Source: Bradyrhizobium sp. CER78 (lineage in GTDB: Bacteria; Pseudomonadota; Alphaproteobacteria; Rhizobiales; Xanthobacteraceae). Taken from it: a DNA stretch of 64,000 nucleotides. The notes under the pieces were generated by a model. The model had not been told where the DNA came from. It did not search any database and saw nothing but the letters and a program-made list of their open reading frames with translations. Within the stretch, counting starts at the first letter, position 1; every line of letters starts with the position of its first letter. A program made the translations under genes and the position numbers. Shown here piece by piece: positions 49,470 to 57,313 of the stretch. The DNA lies in contig NZ_JARVWP010000021.1 of assembly GCF_029846235.1 (NCBI RefSeq), positions 87,634 through 151,633 of the forward strand, read 5' to 3'.

Positions 49470-49928
49470 TCACGCAGCCACCTTCACCTTCACCGGATGC
49501 ACCGCGCGGAAGCCGATCGCGATCCGGTTCCAGGCGTTGATGGCGCCGATCAGCGTGGTCAGGTTGACCAGCTCGCTGTCGGTGAACTGCGCGCGCACCG
49601 CCTCATAGTCGGCGTCGGGCGCGTGCGTCTCGGACACCAGCGTCAGCGCCTCGGTCCAGGCCAGCGCCGCGCGCTCGCGCTCGCTGTAGAGCGGCGACTC
49701 GCGCCAGGCATTGAGCAGATAGAGCCGCTGCTCGGTCTCGCCATGCTTGCGGGCGTCCTCTGTGTGCATGTTGATGCAATAGGCGCAGCCGTTGATCTGC
49801 GAGGCGCGGGTCTTGACCAGCTCGATCAGCGATTGCTCGAGACCGCTCGCATTGATCTGGCTCTCCACGGCGACCAGCGCTTTGATGGTTTCGGGGGCGG
49901 CCTGGTAGAAGTTCAGACGGGGTTTCAT
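49470..49928 (-). CDS. Carboxymuconolactone decarboxylase / AhpD-family protein
   Basis: This 152-residue AhpD-fold protein has the full redox site TRASQINGCAYCINMHTED (CxxC...H, residues ~53-62). That makes peroxidase or thiol-redox activity likely, unlike the protein at 2619 that lacks the second Cys. AGGAGAACGACC precedes the start on the minus strand. It is the last of three leftward genes after the efflux pair (49956-53200), with a 27-base gap to the MFS gene, so it may share its transcript and be part of a response to a toxic compound. Confidence 0.9.
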   Translation of the reverse strand: MKPRLNFYQAAPETIKALVAVESQINASGLEQSLIELVKTRASQINGCAYCINMHTEDARKHGETEQRLYLLNAWRESPLYSERERAALAWTEALTLVSETHAPDADYEAVRAQFTDSELVNLTTLIGAINAWNRIAIGFRAVHPVKVKVAA

Positions 49929-49955
49929 GGTCGTTCTCCTTGGTTGTGATCGAGG

Positions 49956-51554
49956 TTAGTGCGCGCCTCCGCCGGCGAGCTGGCCCGGCTTCTTCAGGAA
50001 CAGTGTCGCCGCCAGCGCAACGATCAGCGCCACGCCGAGCAGATAGAAGGTGTCGCTGAAGGCGAGGATGTAGGCCTGCTTCTGCACGACCTTGCCGATC
50101 GCGCCGATGGCGCGGTTGGCGGCCGACGCCGGATCGGCGACGCCATGGTTCATGAAATACTGCGTCAGCTGCTCAATCCGCGTGCGTGTCGCCTGCTCAA
50201 GCAGCGAGACCGATTGCATCAGGACGTTGGAGTGATACTGCTCGCGCTTGGTCAGCACCGTCTGCAGCACCGCGATGCCGACCGCACCGCCGAGGTTGCG
50301 CATCATGTTGAACAGCGCGGAGGCCGAGCCCGCATTCTCCAGCTCGATGCCCGCGGTCGCCACCGCCGACAGCGGGGCCATCACCAGGGCCTGGCCGATG
50401 GCGCGGACGATGTTGGGCCAGAACAGCTGGTCGGTGGCGTAGTCATTGGTCATGAAGATGTTCATGAAGTTGGAGCCGGCAAACAGCGCGAAGCCGATGC
50501 TGATGATGATGCGGGGGTCGAAGCGCTGCATCAGCCGCGGCACCAGCGGGATCAGCAGCAGTTGCGGCAGCCCGGTCCATGCCAGCACCATGCCGATCTG
50601 CTCGGCATTGTAGCCCTGGATGCGCGACAGGTACTGCGGCAGGATGAACACCGAGCCGTACAGCGCGATGCCGAGCAGGAAGTTGGCCAGCATGCCGAAG
50701 CCGAAATTGCGGCGGGCGAGCAGGCGCAGATTGAGCAGCGGCTTCTCGACGGTGAATTCCACGATCAGGAAGGCGACCAGTGCGACCGCTGCGATCACCG
50801 ACAGGCGGACAATGAAGGGCGAGCCGAGCCAGTCGTCCTTGTTGCCTTCCTCCAGCACGGTCTGCAGCGCGGCGAGGCCGATCGCCATGGTGATGATGCC
50901 GAGCCAGTCGCCCTGGCGGATCAGCGACAGCTTCATCGGGCTCGGATCGAGCGAGACGTATAGCATCGCGATCATCACGGCGCCGGGCACCAGGTTGACA
51001 TAGAAGATGTACTGCCAGCCCCAGTTCTCGGTGAGGTAGCCGCCGATGGTCGGGCCGATCGCCGGCGCGAAGGTTGCCGACAGCGCGAACAGCGCCAGCC
51101 CGATCGGCTGCTTTGCCTTGGGCAGCAGGGTGATGATCAGCGTGAACGCCATCGGAATCAGCACGCCGCCGGTGAAGCCCTGCACGGCGCGCAGCGCGAT
51201 CATCTGCGGCAGGTCCTGCGCCAGCGCGCACGCCGCCGAGAACACCAGGAACAGGGCCGCATTGGTGAGCAGATAGATCCGCACCGAGAACACCTGCGCG
51301 AGCCAGCCGGACAGCGGGATCACCACGATCTCGGCGATCAGGTAGGAGGTCGAGATCCAGCCGCCATCATCGATCCCGGCGCCGATAGCGCCCTGCACGT
51401 CGGCGAGCGAGGCGTTGACGATCTGGATGTTGAGCACCGCCATGAACGCGCCGAGCGTGGAGCCGATCACCGCAATCCAGGTCCTGGCCGAGATCGCGGG
51501 CGTTGCCGGGGCGGGGAGGTCGGCGGCATTGGCGGTGGGCTGGAGCGCGGTCAT
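49956..51554 (-). CDS. EmrB/QacA-type (DHA2) MFS efflux transporter
   Basis: This transporter of about 532 residues has 14 hydrophobic helices, the DHA2-family MNVQIVNASLADVQGAIG-like first loop (NIQIVNASLADVQGAIGAGI), WISTSYLIAEIVVIPLSGWL, and FTGGVLIPMAFTLIITLLP. It is EmrB/FarB-like and works with the HlyD-family protein upstream to pump out drugs or fatty acids. I chose ATG 51554; ATG 51578 is also in frame. A putative LysR operator copy (51605-51652) lies in front, so the gene may have its own regulated promoter. Confidence 0.92.
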   Translation of the reverse strand: MTALQPTANAADLPAPATPAISARTWIAVIGSTLGAFMAVLNIQIVNASLADVQGAIGAGIDDGGWISTSYLIAEIVVIPLSGWLAQVFSVRIYLLTNAALFLVFSAACALAQDLPQMIALRAVQGFTGGVLIPMAFTLIITLLPKAKQPIGLALFALSATFAPAIGPTIGGYLTENWGWQYIFYVNLVPGAVMIAMLYVSLDPSPMKLSLIRQGDWLGIITMAIGLAALQTVLEEGNKDDWLGSPFIVRLSVIAAVALVAFLIVEFTVEKPLLNLRLLARRNFGFGMLANFLLGIALYGSVFILPQYLSRIQGYNAEQIGMVLAWTGLPQLLLIPLVPRLMQRFDPRIIISIGFALFAGSNFMNIFMTNDYATDQLFWPNIVRAIGQALVMAPLSAVATAGIELENAGSASALFNMMRNLGGAVGIAVLQTVLTKREQYHSNVLMQSVSLLEQATRTRIEQLTQYFMNHGVADPASAANRAIGAIGKVVQKQAYILAFSDTFYLLGVALIVALAATLFLKKPGQLAGGGAH

Positions 51555-51604
51555 CTGGGTGTTCTCTCGCTTACCCAAACAACATGTATTAGGCGGCCGC
51601 TTTC

Positions 51605-51652
51605 GATAATCCGGGAAAGACGGAAAGGATTGTCCGTCCGCGATTGATAATC
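51605..51652. promoter_or_regulatory. LysR operator copy A, upstream of the MFS gene
   Basis: This 48-base block starts GATAATCC, has ATTGTC in its middle (positions 25-30), and ends TTGATAATC. It aligns without gaps to 53282-53329 in front of the LysR gene, with 32 of 48 positions equal and the same three box positions. It lies 51 bases before the MFS gene start. The match suggests the same regulator binds at both places. Confidence 0.65.
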
Positions 51653-51740
51653 GAGCGGGTGGCTGCGACTGCGGTTGCGGGTCCGGTGCGCCGTTCGGTT
51701 TGCGTGGGTGTGTCGATTAGTGAGGTGAGCAGGCTGGATC

Positions 51741-51934
51741 GGCTCCCTCCCCCCTTGCGGGGGAGGGTGGGGAGAGGGGTGGCCCCGGGCGCTGGCATCA
51801 GAGATTCAGAGCGACGCGTTTCAATCCTGCTGTACGCGGTACCGGCGACAGTAGCGTCGGCGCAAACCAACGAACTTCAGCGCAAGCGCGCCCCTCTCTC
51901 CCCAACCCTCCCCCGCAAGGGGGGAGGGAGCCCT
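51741..51934. repeat. Paired palindromic repeat, CTCCCCCC family
   Basis: Left half GGCTCCCTCCCCCCTTGCGG ... GGGAGGGTGGGGAGAGGGG; right half CCCCTCTCTCCCCAACCCTC ... CCGCAAGGGGGGAGGGAGCC. The ~110 bases between the halves show no gene. It lies between the MFS and HlyD genes of the efflux system, so these two genes are separated more than is usual for emrAB. Confidence 0.83.
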
Positions 51935-52051
51935 TCCGCCGGCGGTTGCGGCACGAAGGAGAAGCGAGCAGGGACGGCGTAGCAAAACGCGATCGACTAC
52001 CGCTGCGGTGATTGATCGCGTCAAGTCAGTCGCGGAAATGTTCGGCCTAGT

Positions 52052-53200
52052 CTAGCCCCCGCTCGGCCGCGCCGCTGACGCCAGCCGCCGCTTCTCCTCC
52101 CGCTCGGCCAGCACCGTTGCCTTGGTGTTGACGGTCGGGATCGCCGACATGCCCGGCCGCAGCAGGCCGGTCAGGCTGTGATCGTCGAGCACGATCTTCA
52201 CCGGCACGCGCTGCACGATCTTGGTGAAGTTGCCGGTGGCGTTGTCGGGCGGCAGCAGCGCGAATTCGAGGCCGCTGGCCGGCGACAGGCTGTCGACATG
52301 GCCCTTCAGCGTGGTGCCGCGAAAGCTGTCGACGGTGAGCTCGACCGGCTGCCCGTTGCGCACATGGGTCAGCTGCGTCTCCTTGAAATTGGCGACCACA
52401 TAGACCGCATCGAGCGGCACCACCGCCATCAGCTGAGTGCCGGCCTGCACATATTGTCCGACGCGGAGCGTGCGGGCGCCGACCGTGCCGTCGACCGGCG
52501 CGGTGATCCCTGTGTAGGACAGGTTCAGCTCGGCCTGCTGCTCGACGGCACGGGCGCGATCGACTTGTGCGGCGGCCTGGGCGCGCTGCGTGGTCAGCAC
52601 GTCGACCTTGCGCTGCGCGGCCGACAGCGCCGACTTCGCGTGCTGCAATTGCGCGGTGTTGGCGCGCAGCGCAGCGTCGGTCTGCTGCGCGCGCTGAATG
52701 GTGCCGGAGCCGGACTTCATCAGCCCGTCGTAGCGGGTCTGCTCCTCCTGGGCGAATTTCAGATTGGCCTCGGCGGCAGTGACGTCGGCGGTGCTCTGGT
52801 CGATGATCGGCTGCTGCAATTCGAGCTGGGCGTCGAGGTTGCGCACCGAGGCTTCCGCGGCGTTGACGTCGGCCTTGGCCTGACTGAGCGCGGTGCGGTA
52901 ATCGCGGTCGTCGATCTCGGCGAGCAACTGGCCGGCCTTCACCGGCTGGTTGTCGGTGACCAGGACGCGGGCGATGTAGCCCGACACCTTCGGGGCGATG
53001 ATGGTGGAATCCGCCTTCACATAGGCGTCGTCGGTCGACTCCAGATAGCGGCCGGTGGTGACGTAGTCATAGCCAAAGTCACTGGCCACGGCGATGCCGA
53101 GCAGGGCGGCAAGCCCGAGGCCCACCCGCTTGACCGTCCGCCGCGACGGGCGAAGACCGATTTTGGTCGATTGTTCAGGGACATAGGTGACGGTCGACAT
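52052..53200 (-). CDS. HlyD/EmrA-type membrane fusion protein
   Basis: This 382-residue protein has an N-terminal TM helix (RVGLGLAALLGIAVASDFGY), a biotinyl-lipoyl-like domain (APKVSGYIARVLVTDNQPVK), a coiled-coil arm (residues ~100-200, with repeated AEAN/QTDA-rich heptads), and the closing GITAPVDGTVGARTLRVGQY. This is EmrA/HlyD layout; it bridges the inner membrane pump to the outer membrane. AGGAGAAGACC lies before ATG 53200 on the minus strand. It is divergent from the LysR gene, and LysR operator copy B lies between. Confidence 0.92.
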   Translation of the reverse strand: MSTVTYVPEQSTKIGLRPSRRTVKRVGLGLAALLGIAVASDFGYDYVTTGRYLESTDDAYVKADSTIIAPKVSGYIARVLVTDNQPVKAGQLLAEIDDRDYRTALSQAKADVNAAEASVRNLDAQLELQQPIIDQSTADVTAAEANLKFAQEEQTRYDGLMKSGSGTIQRAQQTDAALRANTAQLQHAKSALSAAQRKVDVLTTQRAQAAAQVDRARAVEQQAELNLSYTGITAPVDGTVGARTLRVGQYVQAGTQLMAVVPLDAVYVVANFKETQLTHVRNGQPVELTVDSFRGTTLKGHVDSLSPASGLEFALLPPDNATGNFTKIVQRVPVKIVLDDHSLTGLLRPGMSAIPTVNTKATVLAEREEKRRLASAARPSGG

Positions 53201-53281
53201 GGTCTTCTCCTGGCCGAACATTTGCGTCCTTCCAGAAAGGGCGCCAGTTACAGCCCTTAGATGCAATGTCCTCCCCGCTGT

Positions 53282-53329
53282 GATAATCCCGATAAAACTG
53301 GAAGCATTATCAAGCCAGCGCTGATAATC
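53282..53329. promoter_or_regulatory. LysR operator copy B, divergent region
   Basis: This 48-base block has GATAATCC at its left end, ATTATC (inverted form of the same box) at positions 25-30 and CTGATAATC at its right end. It lies 13 bases before the LysR start and 82 bases before the HlyD start. Gapless alignment with 51605-51652 gives 32 of 48 matches. Likely autoregulatory site that also controls the pump genes. Confidence 0.68.
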
Positions 53330-53342
53330 CGGACCTTGCCGC

Positions 53343-54254
53343 ATGGATCGCCTGACCAGTTTGACTGCGTTCGTCCGGGTCGTGGATTCCGGCGGCTTTT
53401 CCGCAGCCGGCCGCAAGCTCAACATGTCCACGACGATGGTGAGCAACCACGTCCAGTCGCTGGAAGACCGGCTCGGCGTCCGGCTGCTCAACCGCACCAC
53501 GCGCAAGGTCAGCCTCACCGAGGTCGGCCAGGCCTATTACGACCGCTGCGTCCAGATCCTCGCCGACATCGAGCAGGCCGATGAGGTCGCCGGCGCGCAG
53601 CAATCGGTGCCGCGCGGCACGCTGCGCATCTTCACCAACACCCATCTGGTCCAGTTCCTGTCGCCGGCGGTCGCCGAGTTCCTGGCGACCTATCCCGAGG
53701 TCAAGGTCGATCTCACCATCGGCGAGCGCAACGCCGACCTGATCGACGAGAATTACGATCTCGCGGTGCGCATGACCCCGCCGCCGGACTCCAGCCTCAT
53801 CGTGCGCACCATCGCGACCTGGCGCCACGTGCTGTGCGCGTCCCATGGCTATATCGCGCAGCACGGCAAGCCCGAACAGCTCGCCGACCTCTCCGCGCGC
53901 AATTGCATGCGCCACGCCAACTACCCCTATGGCGATGAATGGCGTTTCGCCGACCGCAAGGGCACACCTGCCGCGGTGCGCGTCTCCGGCAATTTGGTCT
54001 CCAATAGCGGCGAGACGCTGAAGCTCGCGGCGCTCGCCGGCGTCGGCGTCTTCCTCGCGGCGGGCTTCCTGGTCCGCGACGAGCTGGAGTCCGGCCAATT
54101 GGTGCGGCTGCTGCCCGAGTACCGGCCGGTCGAGCTCACCATGAACGCGATCTATCCGCACCGTCATCATCTCTCGGCGAAGGTGCGCACCTTCATCGAT
54201 CTGTTGGTGCGCCACGCCACCGAGCAGCAGAAGCTGATCAATCCGTATTCGTGA
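53343..54254 (+). CDS. LysR-family transcriptional regulator
   Basis: This 303-residue protein has the N-terminal HTH (MDRLTSLTAFVRVVDSGGFS, MSTTMVSNHVQSLEDRLGVR) and a C-terminal effector domain with the IATWRHVLCASHGYIAQHGK segment of the group that includes DsdC/PecT-like and efflux-control LysR proteins. It is divergent from the EmrA-type gene. The shared 48-base block upstream and near the MFS gene makes it the probable regulator of the efflux pair. Effector unknown. Confidence 0.92.
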   Translation: MDRLTSLTAFVRVVDSGGFSAAGRKLNMSTTMVSNHVQSLEDRLGVRLLNRTTRKVSLTEVGQAYYDRCVQILADIEQADEVAGAQQSVPRGTLRIFTNTHLVQFLSPAVAEFLATYPEVKVDLTIGERNADLIDENYDLAVRMTPPPDSSLIVRTIATWRHVLCASHGYIAQHGKPEQLADLSARNCMRHANYPYGDEWRFADRKGTPAAVRVSGNLVSNSGETLKLAALAGVGVFLAAGFLVRDELESGQLVRLLPEYRPVELTMNAIYPHRHHLSAKVRTFIDLLVRHATEQQKLINPYS

Positions 54255-54306
54255 TTGGCGGTTGCAGCTGCCGTCATCGCGAGGAGCACGAACTCCGATC
54301 TCTGCC

Positions 54307-54410
54307 CGTCATCCTGAGGAGCCGCGAAGCGGCGTCTCGAAGGATGCACGGGCCGGCTGGTGGCCGTCGACCCTTCGAGATGCGCGTTCCGCGCTCCTCA
54401 GGGTGACGGG
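54307..54410. repeat. Palindromic repeat, CGTCATCCTGAGG family
   Basis: CGTCATCCTGAGGAGCCGCG ... CTCGAAGGATGCACGGGCC ... ACCCTTCGAGATGCGCG ... GCTCCTCAGGGTGACGGG. Lies between the LysR gene and the Bug-family binding protein gene. Confidence 0.88.
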
Positions 54411-54506
54411 ACTGGCGGGGTAGCGCTTCTGCTTGTCATGACCACCCGGCATCCCTTGCATGGCATGTGCGTGTATCAAGGATGCCTCGCCTGCCGCTGG
54501 GTCGCC

Positions 54507-55478
54507 ATGCCGCTTCGTCTCCTCGCATCGCTCCTGCTCGCGCTCGCAGCATCCCTGCTGCCGCACACGCCCGTACGCGCTACCTATCCCGACCACATCG
54601 TCAAGATCGTGGTGCCGTTCGCGCCGGGCGGCGGCACCGATGTGGTCGCGCGCACGCTGGCGCAGGAGATGCAGAAGGATCTCGGTGTCACCGTCATCAT
54701 CGAGAACAAGCCGGGGGCGGGCACCATCATCGGCACGCAGAGCGTCGCCGCGAGCCCACCCGATGGCTACACGCTGCTGATGGCGACCTTCGCCAACGCG
54801 GTCAATCCGAGCCTCTACCGCAAGCTGCCCTACGACGCGCACAAGGATCTTGCGCCGGTGGCGCTGGTGGCACGCTCGTTCAACGTCGTGGTGGTCAATC
54901 CGTCCTCGCCGATCAAGTCGATCGCGGACCTGATCGCGGCCGCGAAGGCCGATCCGGAAAAACTGTCCTACGGCACCTATGGCACCGGCACCTCGGCGCA
55001 CCTCGCCGGCGAATTGTTCAAGCATCTCGCAGGCGTCAATCTCACCACCGTGCCCTACAAGGGGGCCGCGCCTGCGATTACCGACCTGTTGGGGGGCCAG
55101 ATCCAGGTGATGTTCACGACGGTGGCGAGCTGCGCGTCGCTGGTCGAGGCCGGGCAATTGCGCGCGATCGGAGTGACCTCGGCTGAGCGTTCGGCGTCAT
55201 TCCCGAAACTGCCGACGGTCTCCGAAGCCGGCGTACCGGGCTACGCCGCGGAATCCTGGTACGGGCTTTACGCACCTGCGAACACGCCGCCCGAGATCAT
55301 CGACCGTCTCAACAAGTCTGCGGCGAGGGCGGTGCAGGCGGAGGCCTTCAAGAAGCTCAGCGTCAATGAGGGCCTCGTGATGGTGGCACAGTCCCCGGCA
55401 GAGCTCGACCGCTACTTTGCTGGTGAAGAAGCGCGCTGGCGCAAGGTGATTGAGGACGCCGGCATCAGAGCCGAGTAG
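54507..55478 (+). CDS. Bug-family (TctC-like) periplasmic binding protein
   Basis: This 323-residue protein has a signal peptide (MPLRLLASLLLALAASLLPH, cleavage near VRA) then the Bug-family pattern: IVKIVVPFAPGGGTDVVART, IENKPGAGTIIGTQSVA, PYKGAAPAITDLLGGQIQVM and AAESWYGLYAPANTP. These proteins bind small carboxylates or aromatics for tripartite tricarboxylate transporters, but no TctA/TctB genes are near; orphan copies are normal in this family. Start ATG 54507 is at the signal peptide; ATG 54438 and 54465 are in frame upstream. Confidence 0.9.
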   Translation: MPLRLLASLLLALAASLLPHTPVRATYPDHIVKIVVPFAPGGGTDVVARTLAQEMQKDLGVTVIIENKPGAGTIIGTQSVAASPPDGYTLLMATFANAVNPSLYRKLPYDAHKDLAPVALVARSFNVVVVNPSSPIKSIADLIAAAKADPEKLSYGTYGTGTSAHLAGELFKHLAGVNLTTVPYKGAAPAITDLLGGQIQVMFTTVASCASLVEAGQLRAIGVTSAERSASFPKLPTVSEAGVPGYAAESWYGLYAPANTPPEIIDRLNKSAARAVQAEAFKKLSVNEGLVMVAQSPAELDRYFAGEEARWRKVIEDAGIRAE

Positions 55479-55626
55479 GCTGCCTGCCCGGCACAGCGAT
55501 CACATCTTTTTGCATCGCCATGCCGCAACTGTGATTCTAGACGCAACGAATGGTTCCTGGGGTCGTTGATGACGGGACACCGGCAAGCCTGCCGGTTTGG
55601 ATCGCGCCCCGGGCTGGGAGAGGGCC

Positions 55627-55812
55627 ATGTGGATTCTGTTGCTGCTGCCGTTCATCGGCTTGCTTTGGGTACCGTTCTATAATTTTGCCGAGCCGTCGCT
55701 GTTCGGCTTTCCCTTCTTCTACTGGTACCAGCTCGCTTGGGTGCCGATCTCCTCGCTGCTGATCTGGCTGGTCTATCGCAGCCGCCAGCCCGATGCCGAC
55801 GAGCAGCGGTGA
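55627..55812 (+). CDS. DUF3311-type small membrane protein
   Basis: This 61-residue protein has two hydrophobic segments (MWILLLLPFIGLLWVPFYNF and WYQLAWVPISSLLIWLVYRS) and a short charged tail. The FPFFYWYQLAWVPIS core matches the DUF3311 family, which is regularly encoded directly before sodium:solute symporter genes. GAGAGGG precedes ATG 55627. The symporter starts 10 bases after the stop, so the two are cotranscribed. It is probably a small accessory subunit of the symporter. Confidence 0.9.
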   Translation: MWILLLLPFIGLLWVPFYNFAEPSLFGFPFFYWYQLAWVPISSLLIWLVYRSRQPDADEQR

Positions 55813-55822
55813 GAGGGCAGCC

Positions 55823-57313
55823 ATGACCGATCACATCGCCTGGCTGGCGCTCTCCGTCTTCATCTTCTTTTTCGCCCTCGTCACCGTGATGGGCTTCTTC
55901 GCTGCGCGCTGGAAATCCGGCCCGGTCAGCGAGCATCTCGACGAGTGGGGTCTTGGCGGCCGCCAATTCGGCACCTGGATCACCTGGTTCCTGGTCGGCG
56001 GCGATTTCTACACCGCCTACACCGTGATCGCAGTGCCCGCGCTAGTCTATGCGGTCGGCGCCTACGGCTTCTTCGCGCTGCCCTACACCATCATCGTCTA
56101 TCCCTTCGTGTTCGCCGTGATGCCGGTGCTGTGGAAGAAGGCGCATGCCAACGGCTACGTCACCGCTGCGGACGTGGTCCACGGCGCCTATGGCTCGCGC
56201 GCGCTCGAGCTCGCGGTCGCGCTGACCGGCCTGGTCGCGACCATGCCCTACATCGCGCTGCAGCTGATCGGCATGGAGGTCGTGATCAAGGCGATGGGCC
56301 TGACCGGCGAACTGCCGATCATCGCCGCCTTCGTGATCCTCGCGCTCTATACCTACAGCTCCGGCCTGCGCGCGCCGGCTCTGATCGCCTTCGTCAAGGA
56401 CATCATGATCTACATCGTGGTGCTGACGGCGGTGGTCGTGGTGCCCTCGAAGCTCGGTGGCTATGGCGCGGTGTTCTCGGCCGCCAACGACGCCTTTACG
56501 GCCAAGGGCGGCGCCACTGGATTGACACTGAAGCCCGGGCAATATCTGCCCTACGCGACGCTGGCACTCGGTTCGGCGCTCGCCGCCTTCATGTATCCGC
56601 ACACGCTGACCGGCATCTTCGCCTCGAAGTCGGCGGATACGATCCGCAAGAATGCGATCCTGCTGCCGGCCTATACGCTCTTGCTCGGCCTGATCGCGCT
56701 GCTCGGCTACATGGCCTATGCCGCCAACATCAAGGTGACGTCGCCGAACGACGTGGTGCCGATGCTGTTCAAGACGCTGTTCCCGGAATGGTTCGCGGGC
56801 TTCGCGTTCGCGGCGATCGCGATCGGCGCGCTGGTGCCGGCCGCGGTGATGAGCATCGGCGCCGCCAATCTGTTCACCCGCAACGTCTGGAAGTCCTATG
56901 TCAATCCGGACATCTCGCATGCCGGTGAGGCCTCGGTGGCGAAGATCACCTCGCTGGTGGTGAAGGTCGGCGCGCTGGCCTTCATCCTGTTCCTGCCGAC
57001 GCAGTATGCGCTCGACCTGCAGCTGCTCGGCGGCCTGTGGATCGTGCAGACGCTGCCGGCGCTGGTGTTCGGCCTGTTCACCGTCTGGTTCCGCGCCGAG
57101 GGCCTGCTGCTCGGCTGGGCCGTCGGCATCGGCTGGGGCACCTACACGGCGTGGAGCAACGGGCTGAAGCCGCTCGCCAGCATCTCGCTCGGTGATGCCA
57201 GCTACACCTTCTATGTCGGGCTCGGCGCGCTCTTGCTCAACATCGTGGTGGCAGTGATTGCGACCGTCGTGGTCGGCCTGATCTCACCCGCCAAGCGCGG
57301 CGCGGCGGCCTGA
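55823..57313 (+). CDS. Sodium:solute symporter
   Basis: This 496-residue protein has about 13 helices and SSS-family features: LGGRQFGTWITWFLVGGDFY near the N-terminus, MPYIALQLIGMEVVIKAMGL, and the conserved AAIAIGALVPAAVMSIGAAN region near residues 330-350. Relatives import carboxylates such as acetate, pyruvate or amino acids. GAGAGGGCAGCC lies before ATG 55823. Its 3' end overlaps the convergent indolepyruvate oxidoreductase gene by 30 bases. Substrate unknown; an aryl-pyruvate-type acid would fit the neighbour. Confidence 0.9.
   Translation: MTDHIAWLALSVFIFFFALVTVMGFFAARWKSGPVSEHLDEWGLGGRQFGTWITWFLVGGDFYTAYTVIAVPALVYAVGAYGFFALPYTIIVYPFVFAVMPVLWKKAHANGYVTAADVVHGAYGSRALELAVALTGLVATMPYIALQLIGMEVVIKAMGLTGELPIIAAFVILALYTYSSGLRAPALIAFVKDIMIYIVVLTAVVVVPSKLGGYGAVFSAANDAFTAKGGATGLTLKPGQYLPYATLALGSALAAFMYPHTLTGIFASKSADTIRKNAILLPAYTLLLGLIALLGYMAYAANIKVTSPNDVVPMLFKTLFPEWFAGFAFAAIAIGALVPAAVMSIGAANLFTRNVWKSYVNPDISHAGEASVAKITSLVVKVGALAFILFLPTQYALDLQLLGGLWIVQTLPALVFGLFTVWFRAEGLLLGWAVGIGWGTYTAWSNGLKPLASISLGDASYTFYVGLGALLLNIVVAVIATVVVGLISPAKRGAAA

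Noticed and set aside
51741..51934. Inverted repeat pair considered as ends of an insertion sequence
   Set aside because: Only about 110 bases lie between the halves and no reading frame is credible.
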